Positions 16,892 to 25,961 are shown, counted from the stretch's first letter. The stretch: DNA of 64,000 bases from Vibrio campbellii CAIM 519 = NBRC 15631 = ATCC 25920 (GCF_002163755.1 NZ_CP015863.1:2604001-2668000), one strand, 5' to 3'. Numbers and translations: made by a program. Notes: generated from the sequence alone by a model not told the origin.

Positions 16892-19240
16892 ATGCAGCAA
16901 TCTGAAATTCTCTCGCTCGCAGAACGCCTGATCCCTGTTTACGGCGCTGATGACTTTGATTTCGTCCTGGGTCAATTGACCGAAGGAGAACCACCATCGG
17001 CCAAAATTCTAGTGAAGATGGAACTCAACCGTGTCATGGCTCCTTGTAAAAAGAGCATTGATTTACGAGGTCGAGTGAAAGGCGAATGTCGTGAATACTT
17101 ATTAGATGGCATCCCACATTGGTTGGATGATGTCGCCTTTAACGCTTACCACAAGAACCTGAAAAAGTATGGTGGTTACACCGAGGGCATGTGGGAAGCC
17201 TTGGTCAATACACGTAATAACTTCCGTGTAATGAGCAAAAACAATGGTAAGAATGAAGAACGATCGCTTACCGATCCGAAAAGCCCTTTTCTCGCAGAGC
17301 CTGTGCACCTCGGGTATGACTTAAAACGTCAAGAGAAACGCTTAAAAGTACAGTCTCAAGTGGAAATCGTTCGTTCAAAAGAACAAGTGATCCACGGTCT
17401 GAGTATTGACCTTTCTTGTTCGGGAGCGAAATTCAAAGTACCTAGCGCCTTCAAGTACAGCTTGGGTGAAGTCATTCAAGTTACCTTTACCGAGTTTGCC
17501 AGTATGTCTCAAGTGGCGGGCGTCGAAAAACCGATCACGTATCGTGTGCTGGCGGTAGATGACTGCTACGAGAATGATTCCGTTCGTTACCTAAGAACTA
17601 TGCGGTTAACGGAAACCAATGTCATTGCTCGCGTGATTGATGAGGCACTCAACAGTACAGCGAAACGCGCTCGACATGACAATCAGGACAAAATCATTCG
17701 TGCTCGCACGCGCGGCTATGAGCACATTGCGCTTAAGCACACCAGTAATCTGCCGCTGTTTTTTGAAGGCAGCGAGCTCAAACTCGCCATGCTCACGCCC
17801 AATAACCAAAAGATGTGGCAGTACTGGCATGATGAGCGCAACCAACAAGTCTTCGGCTCGCTATTCAACCCGAAGAGAATGGCTTCGTTAATTGCTCCCG
17901 GCGTTAAAGGAGCAACCAATGTGCTGTACTCTTTTACCCATGAGCATGAAGGCAAAACCTACTTCTATTCGATGCTACGTCCAGAGGCGACAAGAGAACA
18001 GCGTCAACTCTTCTGGCATTTAGGCGCCAAGCGAAAAAGTTGGCGCGCTTTCCGCATTTCTATCTTCGAGTTATCTGAGCAAGAGAAAAATGATCTTGCG
18101 GCCTTCTCCTCTGAGTTAGCAGAAAGTTCACAGAAGCTGACACACGTTGGTATCTTACAAGAAATTGCCGATGAAAAATCAGGCCAAGATTACTTGCTGA
18201 CTGAAAAGCCAAGAGTGCCAGCAAATACCCTGAATGAGTTTCGCCATCCAAGAAAAATCCTTGGTAGTCCAAAAGGAATTTACTTCGATGCGCAATCGCG
18301 CCGTAAAGAGCCTCGTTATCGCTTCAAAACGCCTTTGGAGCTAGACATTGGCAATGCCAAAGCAACTGGCTTCACTATGGACATTTCCAAGCGAGGCCTA
18401 GGGCTGAAATTGGACGAGCCCACTGCGCTGCGTTCAGGGCAAGAAGTGCAGATTAACTTTCGTGAATTGCAGCTTTACGATAAAAAGCTACCACTCTCGG
18501 ATGTGCCATACCGTGTGATTCGTATTAGCCCTGACGGTCGAAGTGTTCAATTGGTTATCGATGAACAAAGCAAAACCATGCGTGTGATTGCTTTTTTCAA
18601 CAGCATTATTGAGCACAACCAAGACAAGTTGATCCCACAAAAAGAGATGCTACCAAGTAATGCTCTCTTAGAGCGGCTGCACAGCGTATTGCTCTCAAGA
18701 ACGTTAAGCACCCCGATCTTTATCAGCAAAAGCGCCGCTTCTTCGGTCAAGACACCGGTGATCGGAGTGAACTTACCGTTGGCAAAACACATCGAGTTGT
18801 ACGCACGTCTCGGTCACAACCAACAATATTCGCTCGAACCACTGTTTAAAGGCCGCTCAAATACTTTGATTGCCGATCCGATCAAACGTATTGATGGCGC
18901 GCAGGCTCGTCACCAAGATATTTATATTAGCGTGAATAAAGTCGGTCATAAGATCACTGCGATTGAGTCGAAAATGCAGCAAGACTTCACCAGCGTGAAA
19001 GAGCGGATTCAATTCATCAAGAAAGCGCGGATGATGGGTGAGTTCTATGCCACACGTATCTCGACGGCGCCGATCTTCGATCCAATGACATCATTACTGC
19101 GTCAAGATCTGAGCGATTTAACCCAATTTGGGGTTCATCAAGCCAGCAAGTTAGAAAAAGAGTTAACCGCCTTAGTTGGCTACAGTGAATTTGAAGATAT
19201 TACCGAAGAAGTGATTGTTCGCTTAGAGCTAACGGAATAA
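16892..19240 (+). CDS. plzC: Two-PilZ-domain cyclic di-GMP receptor, PlzC-like
   Basis: Cytoplasmic protein of 782 residues with two PilZ domains. Each keeps the two cyclic di-GMP contact motifs: RQEKR (146-150) with DLSCSG (173-178), and RKEPR (471-475) with DISKRG (497-502). The rest is helical or mixed with no recognised catalytic motif and no membrane segment. Gene order radA, this gene, serB matches the V. cholerae locus I recall for PlzC, a PilZ protein reported to affect motility, biofilm and virulence. Both ligand motifs look competent, so two binding sites per chain are expected (inference). A terminator follows directly. Confidence 0.85.
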   Translation: MQQSEILSLAERLIPVYGADDFDFVLGQLTEGEPPSAKILVKMELNRVMAPCKKSIDLRGRVKGECREYLLDGIPHWLDDVAFNAYHKNLKKYGGYTEGMWEALVNTRNNFRVMSKNNGKNEERSLTDPKSPFLAEPVHLGYDLKRQEKRLKVQSQVEIVRSKEQVIHGLSIDLSCSGAKFKVPSAFKYSLGEVIQVTFTEFASMSQVAGVEKPITYRVLAVDDCYENDSVRYLRTMRLTETNVIARVIDEALNSTAKRARHDNQDKIIRARTRGYEHIALKHTSNLPLFFEGSELKLAMLTPNNQKMWQYWHDERNQQVFGSLFNPKRMASLIAPGVKGATNVLYSFTHEHEGKTYFYSMLRPEATREQRQLFWHLGAKRKSWRAFRISIFELSEQEKNDLAAFSSELAESSQKLTHVGILQEIADEKSGQDYLLTEKPRVPANTLNEFRHPRKILGSPKGIYFDAQSRRKEPRYRFKTPLELDIGNAKATGFTMDISKRGLGLKLDEPTALRSGQEVQINFRELQLYDKKLPLSDVPYRVIRISPDGRSVQLVIDEQSKTMRVIAFFNSIIEHNQDKLIPQKEMLPSNALLERLHSVLLSRTLSTPIFISKSAASSVKTPVIGVNLPLAKHIELYARLGHNQQYSLEPLFKGRSNTLIADPIKRIDGAQARHQDIYISVNKVGHKITAIESKMQQDFTSVKERIQFIKKARMMGEFYATRISTAPIFDPMTSLLRQDLSDLTQFGVHQASKLEKELTALVGYSEFEDITEEVIVRLELTE

Positions 19241-19242
19241 CA

Positions 19243-19270
19243 AAACACCGCCGAGATGGCGGTGTTTTTC
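19243..19270. terminator. Terminator between plzC and serB
   Basis: AAACACCGCC (19243-19252) pairs with GGCGGTGTTT (19258-19267), then more T. It serves the converging plzC and serB genes. Confidence 0.88.
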
Positions 19271-19295
19271 TATGTTTATTTGGAAGAAGCACCAA

Positions 19296-20276
19296 CTAAG
19301 GTTTCGCTTTCCAGCTGATTTTCTGCTGCTTAACCAACGCACCAGAAAGAATACACAGTACGCCACCTAAACCTGCGAATCGAACAGCGGTTTGTGCTTG
19401 TTCTTCAACCTTAGGTTTGGCGTGATAAGCAACACCAAGGCCTGCCGCAGCCATCATCACCAAATCGTTCGCACCATCACCGACGGCAACCGTATTGTGT
19501 TGTTCGATTTCGTATTCTTCCGCAAGCTCAACCAAGATATCCGCTTTTGTTTGAGCTGATACAACCTCACCCAGTACTTCACCGGTCAGCTTGCCATCCA
19601 CGATTTCCAGTTGGTTGGACTGCGCAAAGTCTAATCCCACGTTGTCTTTAATGAAGTCTGAGAAGTAAGTAAAACCACCGGAAGCAATAGCAGTCTTCCA
19701 CCCAAGCGCTTTAAAAGTTGCAATCAGCGCTTCGAAATCTGGCATGAATGGCAACTGGCTGCGCACCTGTTCAAGAATCGCTTCATCGGCACCTTTCAGT
19801 TTACCGACACGTTGACGTAGACTTTGCTCGAAATCCAACTCACCTTGCATGGCACGCTCAGTCACCTCTGCGACTTCTTCACCAACACCAGCAAGTTTAG
19901 CAATTTCATCAATACACTCGATTTGAATCGCAGTTGAGTCCATATCAAACACGACCAAACCCGGCGCAGAAAGATCTGGCACTTCCTGCAGAGAAGCGTA
20001 ATCCAATTTTAGGCTTTTTAGGATGGTTTCATGTTCAGGCGTAAGATTGCCCGCCATTAATGCCACTTCATATTGGCCGACTTTCCACGTATCCAGAATA
20101 GGATTGTAGAAACCGGTAAAGAAGTCGATGTCTTCGAAGTTACGAGGCTCAAGATGTTCGCCAAACACAATCCAATTCGCCTTGGCTTTATCGAGTTGTG
20201 TCGCAAACCGAGTTTCGGGTAGTCGTTTTAAAAGAGTCGTATGCTTTCTGATAGGCAAGCTTTTTGACGCGTCCAT
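19296..20276 (-). CDS. serB: Phosphoserine phosphatase
   Basis: Last enzyme of serine biosynthesis: removes phosphate from O-phosphoserine in the cytoplasm. 326 residues. A HAD-superfamily phosphatase domain occupies the C-terminal two thirds, with the nucleophile motif DMDSTAIQIECIDE (first Asp is catalytic), the SGG motif (AIASGGFTYF) and the metal-binding GDGANDLVMMAAAG. The N-terminal third is an ACT-like regulatory region, as in E. coli SerB. It is divergent from ytjB, sharing a 90-bp promoter region, a conserved pairing in gammaproteobacteria. Confidence 0.95.
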   Translation of the reverse strand: MDASKSLPIRKHTTLLKRLPETRFATQLDKAKANWIVFGEHLEPRNFEDIDFFTGFYNPILDTWKVGQYEVALMAGNLTPEHETILKSLKLDYASLQEVPDLSAPGLVVFDMDSTAIQIECIDEIAKLAGVGEEVAEVTERAMQGELDFEQSLRQRVGKLKGADEAILEQVRSQLPFMPDFEALIATFKALGWKTAIASGGFTYFSDFIKDNVGLDFAQSNQLEIVDGKLTGEVLGEVVSAQTKADILVELAEEYEIEQHNTVAVGDGANDLVMMAAAGLGVAYHAKPKVEEQAQTAVRFAGLGGVLCILSGALVKQQKISWKAKP

Positions 20277-20367
20277 GTATATAATCCCTTGTGACTTTGC
20301 TAAAACGTTACCTTAACAAGCTAAAAAGGCAAGTCTTTGTTTTGATTTGAATGGACGAGTAAAGAGC

Positions 20368-20973
20368 ATGAGTGAATCCTTGTTCTCAGTAAGGAATGCC
20401 CTACGAATTCTGGCTCTGATCCTGTTGTGTGTGATGCTTTTCATCACCATCAAGAACAGTGTCGTGATCAGTAAGGGTAATGAGAAGATACAAGCACAGC
20501 AGCTTGAAACCCTGACCAAAGTTTTGATTTCGCAGGCATCATTGTCTGCCGGCGAGATGATCATCAATAAAGACCAAGAGCGTCTATTGAAGCTAACCAA
20601 CCAGCTTGCTCAAGACCGCTTGGTATTCGACGCGACTATTTACGACGCACAAGGCGTGCGCTTAGCGTCTAGTGAAGAAGCCCTGTCGGTGCGTGAAGTT
20701 TTGGGGCTAGACACCCCTCTTGCAACCGCATCCATTGGCCGACAACAGCTCGTAGAACCTGTGTTATCGGATGGTGCCTTGATTGGCTTTGTGAGAGTGA
20801 CATTTGAAACCGGTCGAGTCACCGCCATTTCTGATCACCATTACCGCAAGAGTGATCACTACATGTACATGATGGTACTGATGAGCTTTGTGTGTGGCAT
20901 GTTGTTCATCATGATCTTGCGCAGACAGCCGATCCGCCGCAAGAAAGCAGAAAACCTGTTGCTAACCAAATAA
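20368..20973 (+). CDS. ytjB: YtjB/SMP-family membrane protein
   Basis: Inner-membrane protein of about 201 residues, homologous to E. coli YtjB (SMP family), a poorly characterised protein always found beside serB. Two membrane helices, near the N-terminus (ILALILLCVMLFITI) and near the C-terminus (MYMMVLMSFVCGMLFIMIL), flank a soluble periplasmic part with a PAS- or CACHE-like feel. I start at ATG 20368, preceded by AAAGAG, rather than the in-frame TTG at 20347. Function is not established. Confidence 0.8.
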   Translation: MSESLFSVRNALRILALILLCVMLFITIKNSVVISKGNEKIQAQQLETLTKVLISQASLSAGEMIINKDQERLLKLTNQLAQDRLVFDATIYDAQGVRLASSEEALSVREVLGLDTPLATASIGRQQLVEPVLSDGALIGFVRVTFETGRVTAISDHHYRKSDHYMYMMVLMSFVCGMLFIMILRRQPIRRKKAENLLLTK

Positions 20974-20996
20974 TTCAAAAAGCGAATTTAGAAAAT

Positions 20997-21027
20997 AAAA
21001 CAGCCCGCATGATGCGGGCTGTTTTTT
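20997..21027. terminator. Terminator between ytjB and deoD
   Basis: CAGCCCGCAT and ATGCGGGCTG (21001-21021) form a GC-rich stem with A and T runs on either side, between converging genes. Confidence 0.9.
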
Positions 21028-21062
21028 AATGCTGATAAGCAGAAGAGTAGATGGCTCTCACC

Positions 21063-21782
21063 TTATTCTTCATCACCTAGCAATACTGAATCTAGAGCGA
21101 TCAGCATCATGTCGTTGAACGTAGTTTGACGCTCGTCAGATGTCGTTTGCTCACCAGTTTTGATGTGGTCAGAAACAGTACAGATAGTTAGCGCTTTTGC
21201 GCCGTACTCTGCAGCAACACCGTAGATACCAGCAGCTTCCATTTCAACACCAACAATGCCGTACTTGTCCATTACGTCGAACATTTCTGGATCAGGCGTG
21301 TAGAACAGTTCCGCTGAGAATAGGTTACCTACTTTCACATCAACGCCGCGAGCTTTTGCTGCTTCTTCTGCTGCGCGAACCATTTTGTAGTCAGCGATAG
21401 CCGCAAAGTCATGACCTTTGAAGCGGATACGGTTCACTTTAGAATCAGTACAAGCACCCATGCCGATAACAACATCACGTACTTTGATGTCTTCGTTCAC
21501 AGCGCCACAGCTACCTACACGGATCACTTTCTTCACACCGAAGTCTTTGATCAGCTCAGTCACGTAGATAGAACAAGATGGGATACCCATGCCATGGCCC
21601 ATTACCGAGATCTTGCGACCTTTGTAAGTGCCTGTGTAACCAAACATATTACGAACGTCACACACTTGAACTACATCTTCAAGGAAAGTCTCTGCGATGT
21701 ATTTTGCGCGTAGCGGGTCACCCGGCATCAGAACGACGTCTGCGAAAGCACCCATTTCTGCGTTGATATGTGGAGTTGCCAT
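21063..21782 (-). CDS. deoD: Purine-nucleoside phosphorylase DeoD
   Basis: Hexameric phosphorylase that splits purine (deoxy)ribonucleosides with phosphate into base and (deoxy)ribose-1-phosphate. 239 residues, the standard length. Hallmarks: MATPHINAEMGAFADVVLMP, the phosphate/sugar site GHGMGIPSCSIY and VEMEAAGIYG, and the catalytic SDH. Start chosen at 21782 because AAGGA lies just upstream and known DeoD proteins begin MATPHI; the frame is open 30 codons further but that extension lacks any family sequence. Last gene of deoC-deoA-deoB-deoD, but a strong terminator stands between it and deoB, so it may be partly uncoupled. Confidence 0.95.
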   Translation of the reverse strand: MATPHINAEMGAFADVVLMPGDPLRAKYIAETFLEDVVQVCDVRNMFGYTGTYKGRKISVMGHGMGIPSCSIYVTELIKDFGVKKVIRVGSCGAVNEDIKVRDVVIGMGACTDSKVNRIRFKGHDFAAIADYKMVRAAEEAAKARGVDVKVGNLFSAELFYTPDPEMFDVMDKYGIVGVEMEAAGIYGVAAEYGAKALTICTVSDHIKTGEQTTSDERQTTFNDMMLIALDSVLLGDEE

Positions 21783-21883
21783 GTTTCTTTTCCTTAACCT
21801 GTCTCTAGCGATCCGCACTGCTACTGGCGGTTTGGCTAGAATAATCTCATTTCCGACAAGCAGCACTTCCATGCTGCCAACAT

Positions 21884-21913
21884 AAAACTAGGAGCCATCA
21901 AGCTCCTAGTTTT
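21884..21913 (-). terminator. Strong hairpin between deoB and deoD
   Basis: AAAACTAGGAGC (21884-21895) pairs perfectly with GCTCCTAGTTTT (21902-21913), 12 bp with a 6-nt loop, ending in T on the minus strand. It should end or reduce deo operon transcription before deoD. Confidence 0.85.
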
Positions 21914-21927
21914 CAAAACCTAACTAA

Positions 21928-23148
21928 TTATAGGAAGTTCTTACCGTAATCCATTGGAGAAGTACCGAAGTAAGTCGCCAATGTTTGACCGATATCAGCA
22001 AAGCTATCGCGACGGCCTAGTGAACCTGCTGATACTTTCTTACCGTAAACAATCACTGGGATGTGCTCACGAGTATGGTCAGTACCTGGCCATGTTGGAT
22101 CACAGCCGTGGTCTGCCGTTAGAATAAGCACATCGTCTTCTTCCATAATCTCTAGCACTTCATTGATGCGACCATCGAAGTACTCAAGTGCTGCTGCGTA
22201 GCCCGCTACGTCACGACGGTGACCGTAAGCTGAGTCGAAATCTACAAAGTTAGTGAATACGATGGTGTTGTCACCCGCTTCTTTAATTTGCTCTAGCGTT
22301 GCTTCGAACAATGCAGGGATACCTGTCGCTTTCACTTTCTTAGTGATGCCGCAGTTTGCGTAGATATCCGCAATCTTACCGATAGAAACCACATCACCTT
22401 GCTTCTCTTCAACTAGCTTCTGAAGCACAGTTGCTGATGGTGGCTCAACAGAAAGGTCACGACGGTTACCGGTACGCTCAAATTGACCTTTACCAGCACC
22501 AACGAATGGACGCGCGATAACACGACCGATGTTGTAATCTTCTAGCTCTTCACGTGCAATTTGGCAAAGCTCAAGTAGACGATCTAGACCAAAAGTCTCT
22601 TCGTGACATGCGATTTGGAATACAGAATCAGCAGATGTGTAGAAGATTGGCTTACCAGTCTTCATGTGCTCTTCACCAAGATCGTCAAGAACTTGAGTAC
22701 CAGAAGCGTGACAGTTACCAAGGAAACCGTCCAGACCAGCACGCTCAAGAATGCGGTCAGTCAGCTCTTTCGGGAAGCTGTTTGCTTTATCAGTGAAGTA
22801 ACCCCAATCAAACAGAACAGGAACACCTGCGATTTCCCAGTGACCAGACGGTGTGTCTTTACCTGAAGAAAGCTCTGCAGCGTGACCGTATGCACCGATG
22901 ATTTCAGCGTCTGCGTCTAGGCCTGGTGCGAAACGACCGGTTGACTCTTTGTGCGCCATTGCCAGACCTAGTTTAGATAGGTTTGGAAGACGAAGCGCGC
23001 CTTCACGCTTGTCGTTATTTGCTAAGCCTTGCTCACACTGGTCAGCAATATGACCTAGCGTGTCTGAACCTACATCACCGAATTGTTCTGCATCTGCAGC
23101 TGCGCCGATGCCGAATGAGTCTAGTACTAAAATAAATGCTCTTTTCAT
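21928..23148 (-). CDS. deoB: Phosphopentomutase DeoB
   Basis: Alkaline-phosphatase-superfamily mutase that converts (deoxy)ribose-1-phosphate to the 5-phosphate, linking nucleoside phosphorylases to DeoC. 406 residues, full length. Metal-site motifs: the N-terminal FILVLDSFGIGAAADAE, GKDTPSGHWE with the phosphate-accepting threonine, and the C-terminal TADHGCDPTWPGTDHTREHI. Third gene of the deo operon, 68 bp after deoA and separated from it by a small stem-loop. Confidence 0.96.
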   Translation of the reverse strand: MKRAFILVLDSFGIGAAADAEQFGDVGSDTLGHIADQCEQGLANNDKREGALRLPNLSKLGLAMAHKESTGRFAPGLDADAEIIGAYGHAAELSSGKDTPSGHWEIAGVPVLFDWGYFTDKANSFPKELTDRILERAGLDGFLGNCHASGTQVLDDLGEEHMKTGKPIFYTSADSVFQIACHEETFGLDRLLELCQIAREELEDYNIGRVIARPFVGAGKGQFERTGNRRDLSVEPPSATVLQKLVEEKQGDVVSIGKIADIYANCGITKKVKATGIPALFEATLEQIKEAGDNTIVFTNFVDFDSAYGHRRDVAGYAAALEYFDGRINEVLEIMEEDDVLILTADHGCDPTWPGTDHTREHIPVIVYGKKVSAGSLGRRDSFADIGQTLATYFGTSPMDYGKNFL

Positions 23149-23160
23149 TGCTCGTTCCTT

Positions 23161-23197
23161 AGGCCCACTCGGCTTCTTATTATGGTTGAGTAGGCCT
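23161..23197 (-). other. Stem-loop between deoA and deoB
   Basis: AGGCC-C-ACTC (23161-23170) pairs with GAGT-A-GGCCT (23188-23197), 9 bp with one mismatch and a 17-nt loop. No T-run, so probably an mRNA processing or stability element. Confidence 0.5.
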
Positions 23198-23216
23198 TGT
23201 GTAATTACTTATTCGA

Positions 23217-24545
23217 TTAAAGATCTTCTGCACGGATTTGGCGGTAAACCTCTGGAGTTGGTGTGTACTCACCACCTACAGTGATTGCACTGCGAAGTGC
23301 TTTTGCTGCTTCTTCCCACTGCTCTTCAGTGCGAGCGTGGATAACCGCAAGAGGTTTGTCGCTATCTGCTACTTCACCAAGACGGATGAAGTTATCGAAA
23401 CCAACTGCGTAGTCGATTTCATCTGTCGCAACGCGACGACCGCCGCCCATTGAAACAACCGCCATGCCGATAGCACGTGTATCCATCGCAGATACAACGC
23501 CAGTTTCTGTTGCGTATACTGGTTTAATGATTTCTGCTTTTTCTAGGTAGTTATCGTAGTTTTCTACGAAATCCACAGGACCACCTAGACCAGCTACCAT
23601 CTTACCGAAGCACTCAGCCGCTTTGCCGTTATCTAGCGCTTCCATCAGTTTCGCAAGTGCGTCTTCTGTGTTCTCAGCCAATTTGCCAAGCACCAACATT
23701 TCAGCACATGAAGCCATGGTCACTTCAAGTAGGCGAGGGTTACGGTATTCACCCGTTAAGAAACGAACCGCTTCGCGAACTTCCACTGCGTTACCCGCCG
23801 AAGAAGCCAATACTTGGTTCATGTCCGTAAGAATTGCCGTAGTCTTAGTGCCAGCACCGTTTGCTACCGCAACGATTGATTTTGCTAGCTCTTCAGACGC
23901 TTCGTAAGTTGGCATGAATGCACCAGAGCCAACTTTTACGTCCATCACTAAAGATTCAAGACCTGCAGCAAGCTTCTTCGATAAAATCGACGCCGTGATC
24001 AGTGAGATGTTGTCTACTGTTGCTGTGATATCGCGAGTCGCGTAAACGCGCTTATCCGCTGGCGCTAGGTCACCAGTTTGACCGATGATTGCTACGCCTG
24101 CATCTTTGGTTACTTGACCAAATACGTCGTTTGTCGGAGTGATGTTGTAGCCAGGAATAGACTCAAGCTTATCCAACGTTCCGCCAGTGTGGCCAAGACC
24201 ACGACCAGAGATCATAGGTACGAAACCGCCACATGCTGCCACCATTGGGCCAAGCATCAAAGAAGTCACATCACCCACACCACCAGTAGAGTGCTTATCG
24301 ACAATTGGGCCACCAAAGTTCATGTGGCTCCAATCGATAACCATACCTGAATCACGCATTGCACACGTTAGTGCGATACGCTCTGGCATCGTCATTTCAT
24401 TGAAGAAGATTGTCATAGCAAATGCGGCGATCTGACCTTCAGATACACTGTTGTTTGCTACGCCTTGAATGAAGAAGTTGATTTCGTCGGCTGTTAGAAC
24501 TTCGCCGTCACGTTTTTTACGGATAATTTCTTGTGGTAAATACAT
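23217..24545 (-). CDS. deoA: Thymidine phosphorylase DeoA
   Basis: Phosphorolysis of thymidine and deoxyuridine to base and deoxyribose-1-phosphate. 442 residues. Family signature: KHSTGGVGDVTSLMLGP with the phosphate site, SGRGLGHTGGTLDKLE, and the C-terminal DYAVGFDNFIRLGE. The start at 24545 has an ideal GGGAGG ribosome site and gives the family N-terminus MYLPQEIIRKKRDG; the 22-codon upstream extension is hydrophobic and unsupported. Second gene in the operon. Confidence 0.96.
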   Translation of the reverse strand: MYLPQEIIRKKRDGEVLTADEINFFIQGVANNSVSEGQIAAFAMTIFFNEMTMPERIALTCAMRDSGMVIDWSHMNFGGPIVDKHSTGGVGDVTSLMLGPMVAACGGFVPMISGRGLGHTGGTLDKLESIPGYNITPTNDVFGQVTKDAGVAIIGQTGDLAPADKRVYATRDITATVDNISLITASILSKKLAAGLESLVMDVKVGSGAFMPTYEASEELAKSIVAVANGAGTKTTAILTDMNQVLASSAGNAVEVREAVRFLTGEYRNPRLLEVTMASCAEMLVLGKLAENTEDALAKLMEALDNGKAAECFGKMVAGLGGPVDFVENYDNYLEKAEIIKPVYATETGVVSAMDTRAIGMAVVSMGGGRRVATDEIDYAVGFDNFIRLGEVADSDKPLAVIHARTEEQWEEAAKALRSAITVGGEYTPTPEVYRQIRAEDL

Positions 24546-24600
24546 TAGTGCCTCCCCAAGCTCATTATGAGCCATGGAAAAAGTAGGATAGAAGAGGATT

Positions 24601-24624
24601 GGTAGCACCAAAGCTGGTGCTACC
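24601..24624 (-). other. Perfect stem-loop between deoC and deoA
   Basis: GGTAGCACCA (24601-24610) and TGGTGCTACC (24615-24624) form a perfect 10-bp stem with a 4-nt loop and no T-run: an intercistronic mRNA structure rather than a terminator. Confidence 0.65.
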
Positions 24625-24644
24625 GTTCAGACGTATTGTTGGAA

Positions 24645-25421
24645 TTAGTACGCTGCTGGATCAGCGACTTCGTCCGATACTTCTAATGTATTAAGTAGGT
24701 TTGTTAGCAGGCTAGAAGCACCGAAACGGTAGTGACGAGCATCAACCCAGTTGTCACCAAGGATTTCGTCAGCCATTGCTAGGTATGCAGCTGCATCTTC
24801 AGCAGTGCGCACACCACCTGCTGGTTTGAAACCAACAGTTTCTGCAACACCCATGTCACGAATAACTTCAAGCATCATGCGAGCGTATTCTGGTGTTGCG
24901 TTTACTGGCACTTTACCAGTTGAAGTTTTAATGAAGTCAGCACCTGCTTCGATACAGATTTGAGATGCTTTCTTGATGAGTGCTTCTTCTTTAAGTTCAC
25001 CTGTTTCGATGATCACTTTAAGAAGAATGTCACCACAAGCTTCTTTACATTGCTTAACTAGTTCGAAGCCAACTTTCTCATCACCCGCCATTAGAGCGCG
25101 GTATGGGAAAACTACGTCTACTTCGTCTGCACCGTAAGCAACCGCCGCTTTTGTTTCAGCAACGGCGATTTCAATGTCGTCGTTACCGTGTGGGAAGTTC
25201 GTTACCGTTGCGATACGAACTTCAGGCGTACCTTGCTCACGAAGTGTCTTCTTAGCAATAGGAATAAAGCGAGGGTAAATACAGATTGCAGCTGTGTTAC
25301 CTACTGCTGATTTCGCGTCATGACATAGTGAGATCACTTTTGCATCAGTGTCATCATCATTTAGCGTAGTAAGGTCCATAAGTTTCAGTGCACGTAGCGC
25401 TGCTGCTTTTAAATCGCTCAT
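24645..25421 (-). CDS. deoC: Deoxyribose-phosphate aldolase DeoC
   Basis: Class I aldolase splitting deoxyribose-5-phosphate into glyceraldehyde-3-phosphate and acetaldehyde, the step that feeds deoxyribose carbon into glycolysis. 258 residues. The Schiff-base lysine is in DFIKTSTGKVP, and the second active-site lysine in VGFKPAGGVRT. First gene of the operon. Upstream there is a -10-like TATAGT (25479-25484, minus strand) and a CRP half-site reading TGTGAGAAATTGGCTA on the plus strand at 25503-25518, but spacing from the -10 is not ideal. Confidence 0.96.
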   Translation of the reverse strand: MSDLKAAALRALKLMDLTTLNDDDTDAKVISLCHDAKSAVGNTAAICIYPRFIPIAKKTLREQGTPEVRIATVTNFPHGNDDIEIAVAETKAAVAYGADEVDVVFPYRALMAGDEKVGFELVKQCKEACGDILLKVIIETGELKEEALIKKASQICIEAGADFIKTSTGKVPVNATPEYARMMLEVIRDMGVAETVGFKPAGGVRTAEDAAAYLAMADEILGDNWVDARHYRFGASSLLTNLLNTLEVSDEVADPAAY

Positions 25422-25656
25422 TTCTATCTCCGATCAATATTCAAAAAATTCACTACTCAGCCTCACATCACTTCTCTAACTATAATCAACAAGTCAAGAC
25501 AGTGTGAGAAATTGGCTAAACAGTCTATTTATGAACGGACTTGGTTCCCTGAAGACTCGGCATATACTGCGAAAAATCATATACCAATTGCTATCCTTGT
25601 CACCGCACAGTACCAGTTTGGCCTATGGCACAACAATCTATGATTGCGGTGTCTTT

Positions 25657-25698
25657 AATATCACATCAAACAATAAAACGCTTGTTTGATTTGATATT
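25657..25698. promoter_or_regulatory. Long inverted repeat upstream of deoC
   Basis: AATATCA-C-ATCAAACA (25657-25672) pairs with TGTTTGAT-T-TGATATT (25683-25698): 15 of 16 positions, 10-nt loop. No T-run follows. It is about 240 bp before deoC. Either a regulatory site or a structured transcript from the nupC-deoC gap. Confidence 0.5.
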
Positions 25699-25748
25699 GA
25701 GGGCAATTCATTTGCCCATCGAGTATGTAACATTCACTCTGTGATTAG

Positions 25749-25774
25749 GTGGTATTCATTACCACGATATCGTG
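25749..25774. promoter_or_regulatory. Two overlapping palindromes upstream of deoC
   Basis: GTGGTA-TTCAT-TACCAC (25749-25765) overlaps the perfect 12-bp palindrome CACGATATCGTG (25763-25774). Such clustering suggests protein binding; no regulator is assigned. Confidence 0.45.
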
Positions 25775-25821
25775 ATTACTACATTATAGATATTCACCGC
25801 AAAACTGTAGCACCAAATAGA

Positions 25822-25838
25822 GCGCAAACGGTTTGTAT
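25822..25838. promoter_or_regulatory. PurR/CytR-like operator in the nupC-deoC gap
   Basis: GCGCAAACGGTTTGTAT carries the core CAAACGGTTTG, a palindrome around one base, and agrees at most positions with the E. coli PurR box ACGCAAACGGTTTCGT. LacI-family regulators of nucleoside genes bind sites of this form. It is far (about 400 bp) from the deoC start. Confidence 0.4.
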
Positions 25839-25924
25839 CTCAAAATTTTCCAGCCCCTATTCCACCAACTGCGTAAGCCACTCACGTAGACCTACGTGCG
25901 GTTAATTTTTTAGGCCCGAAAAAC

Positions 25925-25961
25925 GAAAAATGCCCCGCAGCAATCTCTTGCTACAGGGCAT
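25925..25961 (-). terminator. nupC terminator
   Basis: ATGCCC/GGGCAT with inner AGCAA/TTGCT (25930-25961, two mismatches) is followed on the minus strand by TTTTTCGTTTTT. It lies 40 bp past the nupC stop. The remaining part of the 25422-26000 gap, apart from the sites listed separately, holds no gene. Confidence 0.7.

Noticed and set aside
21783..21872. N-terminal extension of deoD
   Set aside because: The family start MATPHINAEMG has a good AAGGA ribosome site; the extension overlaps a hairpin-rich leader.
25504..25689. 61-codon plus-strand frame upstream of deoC
   Set aside because: No ribosome site, it runs through predicted promoter and stem-loop sequences, and the protein matches no known family.
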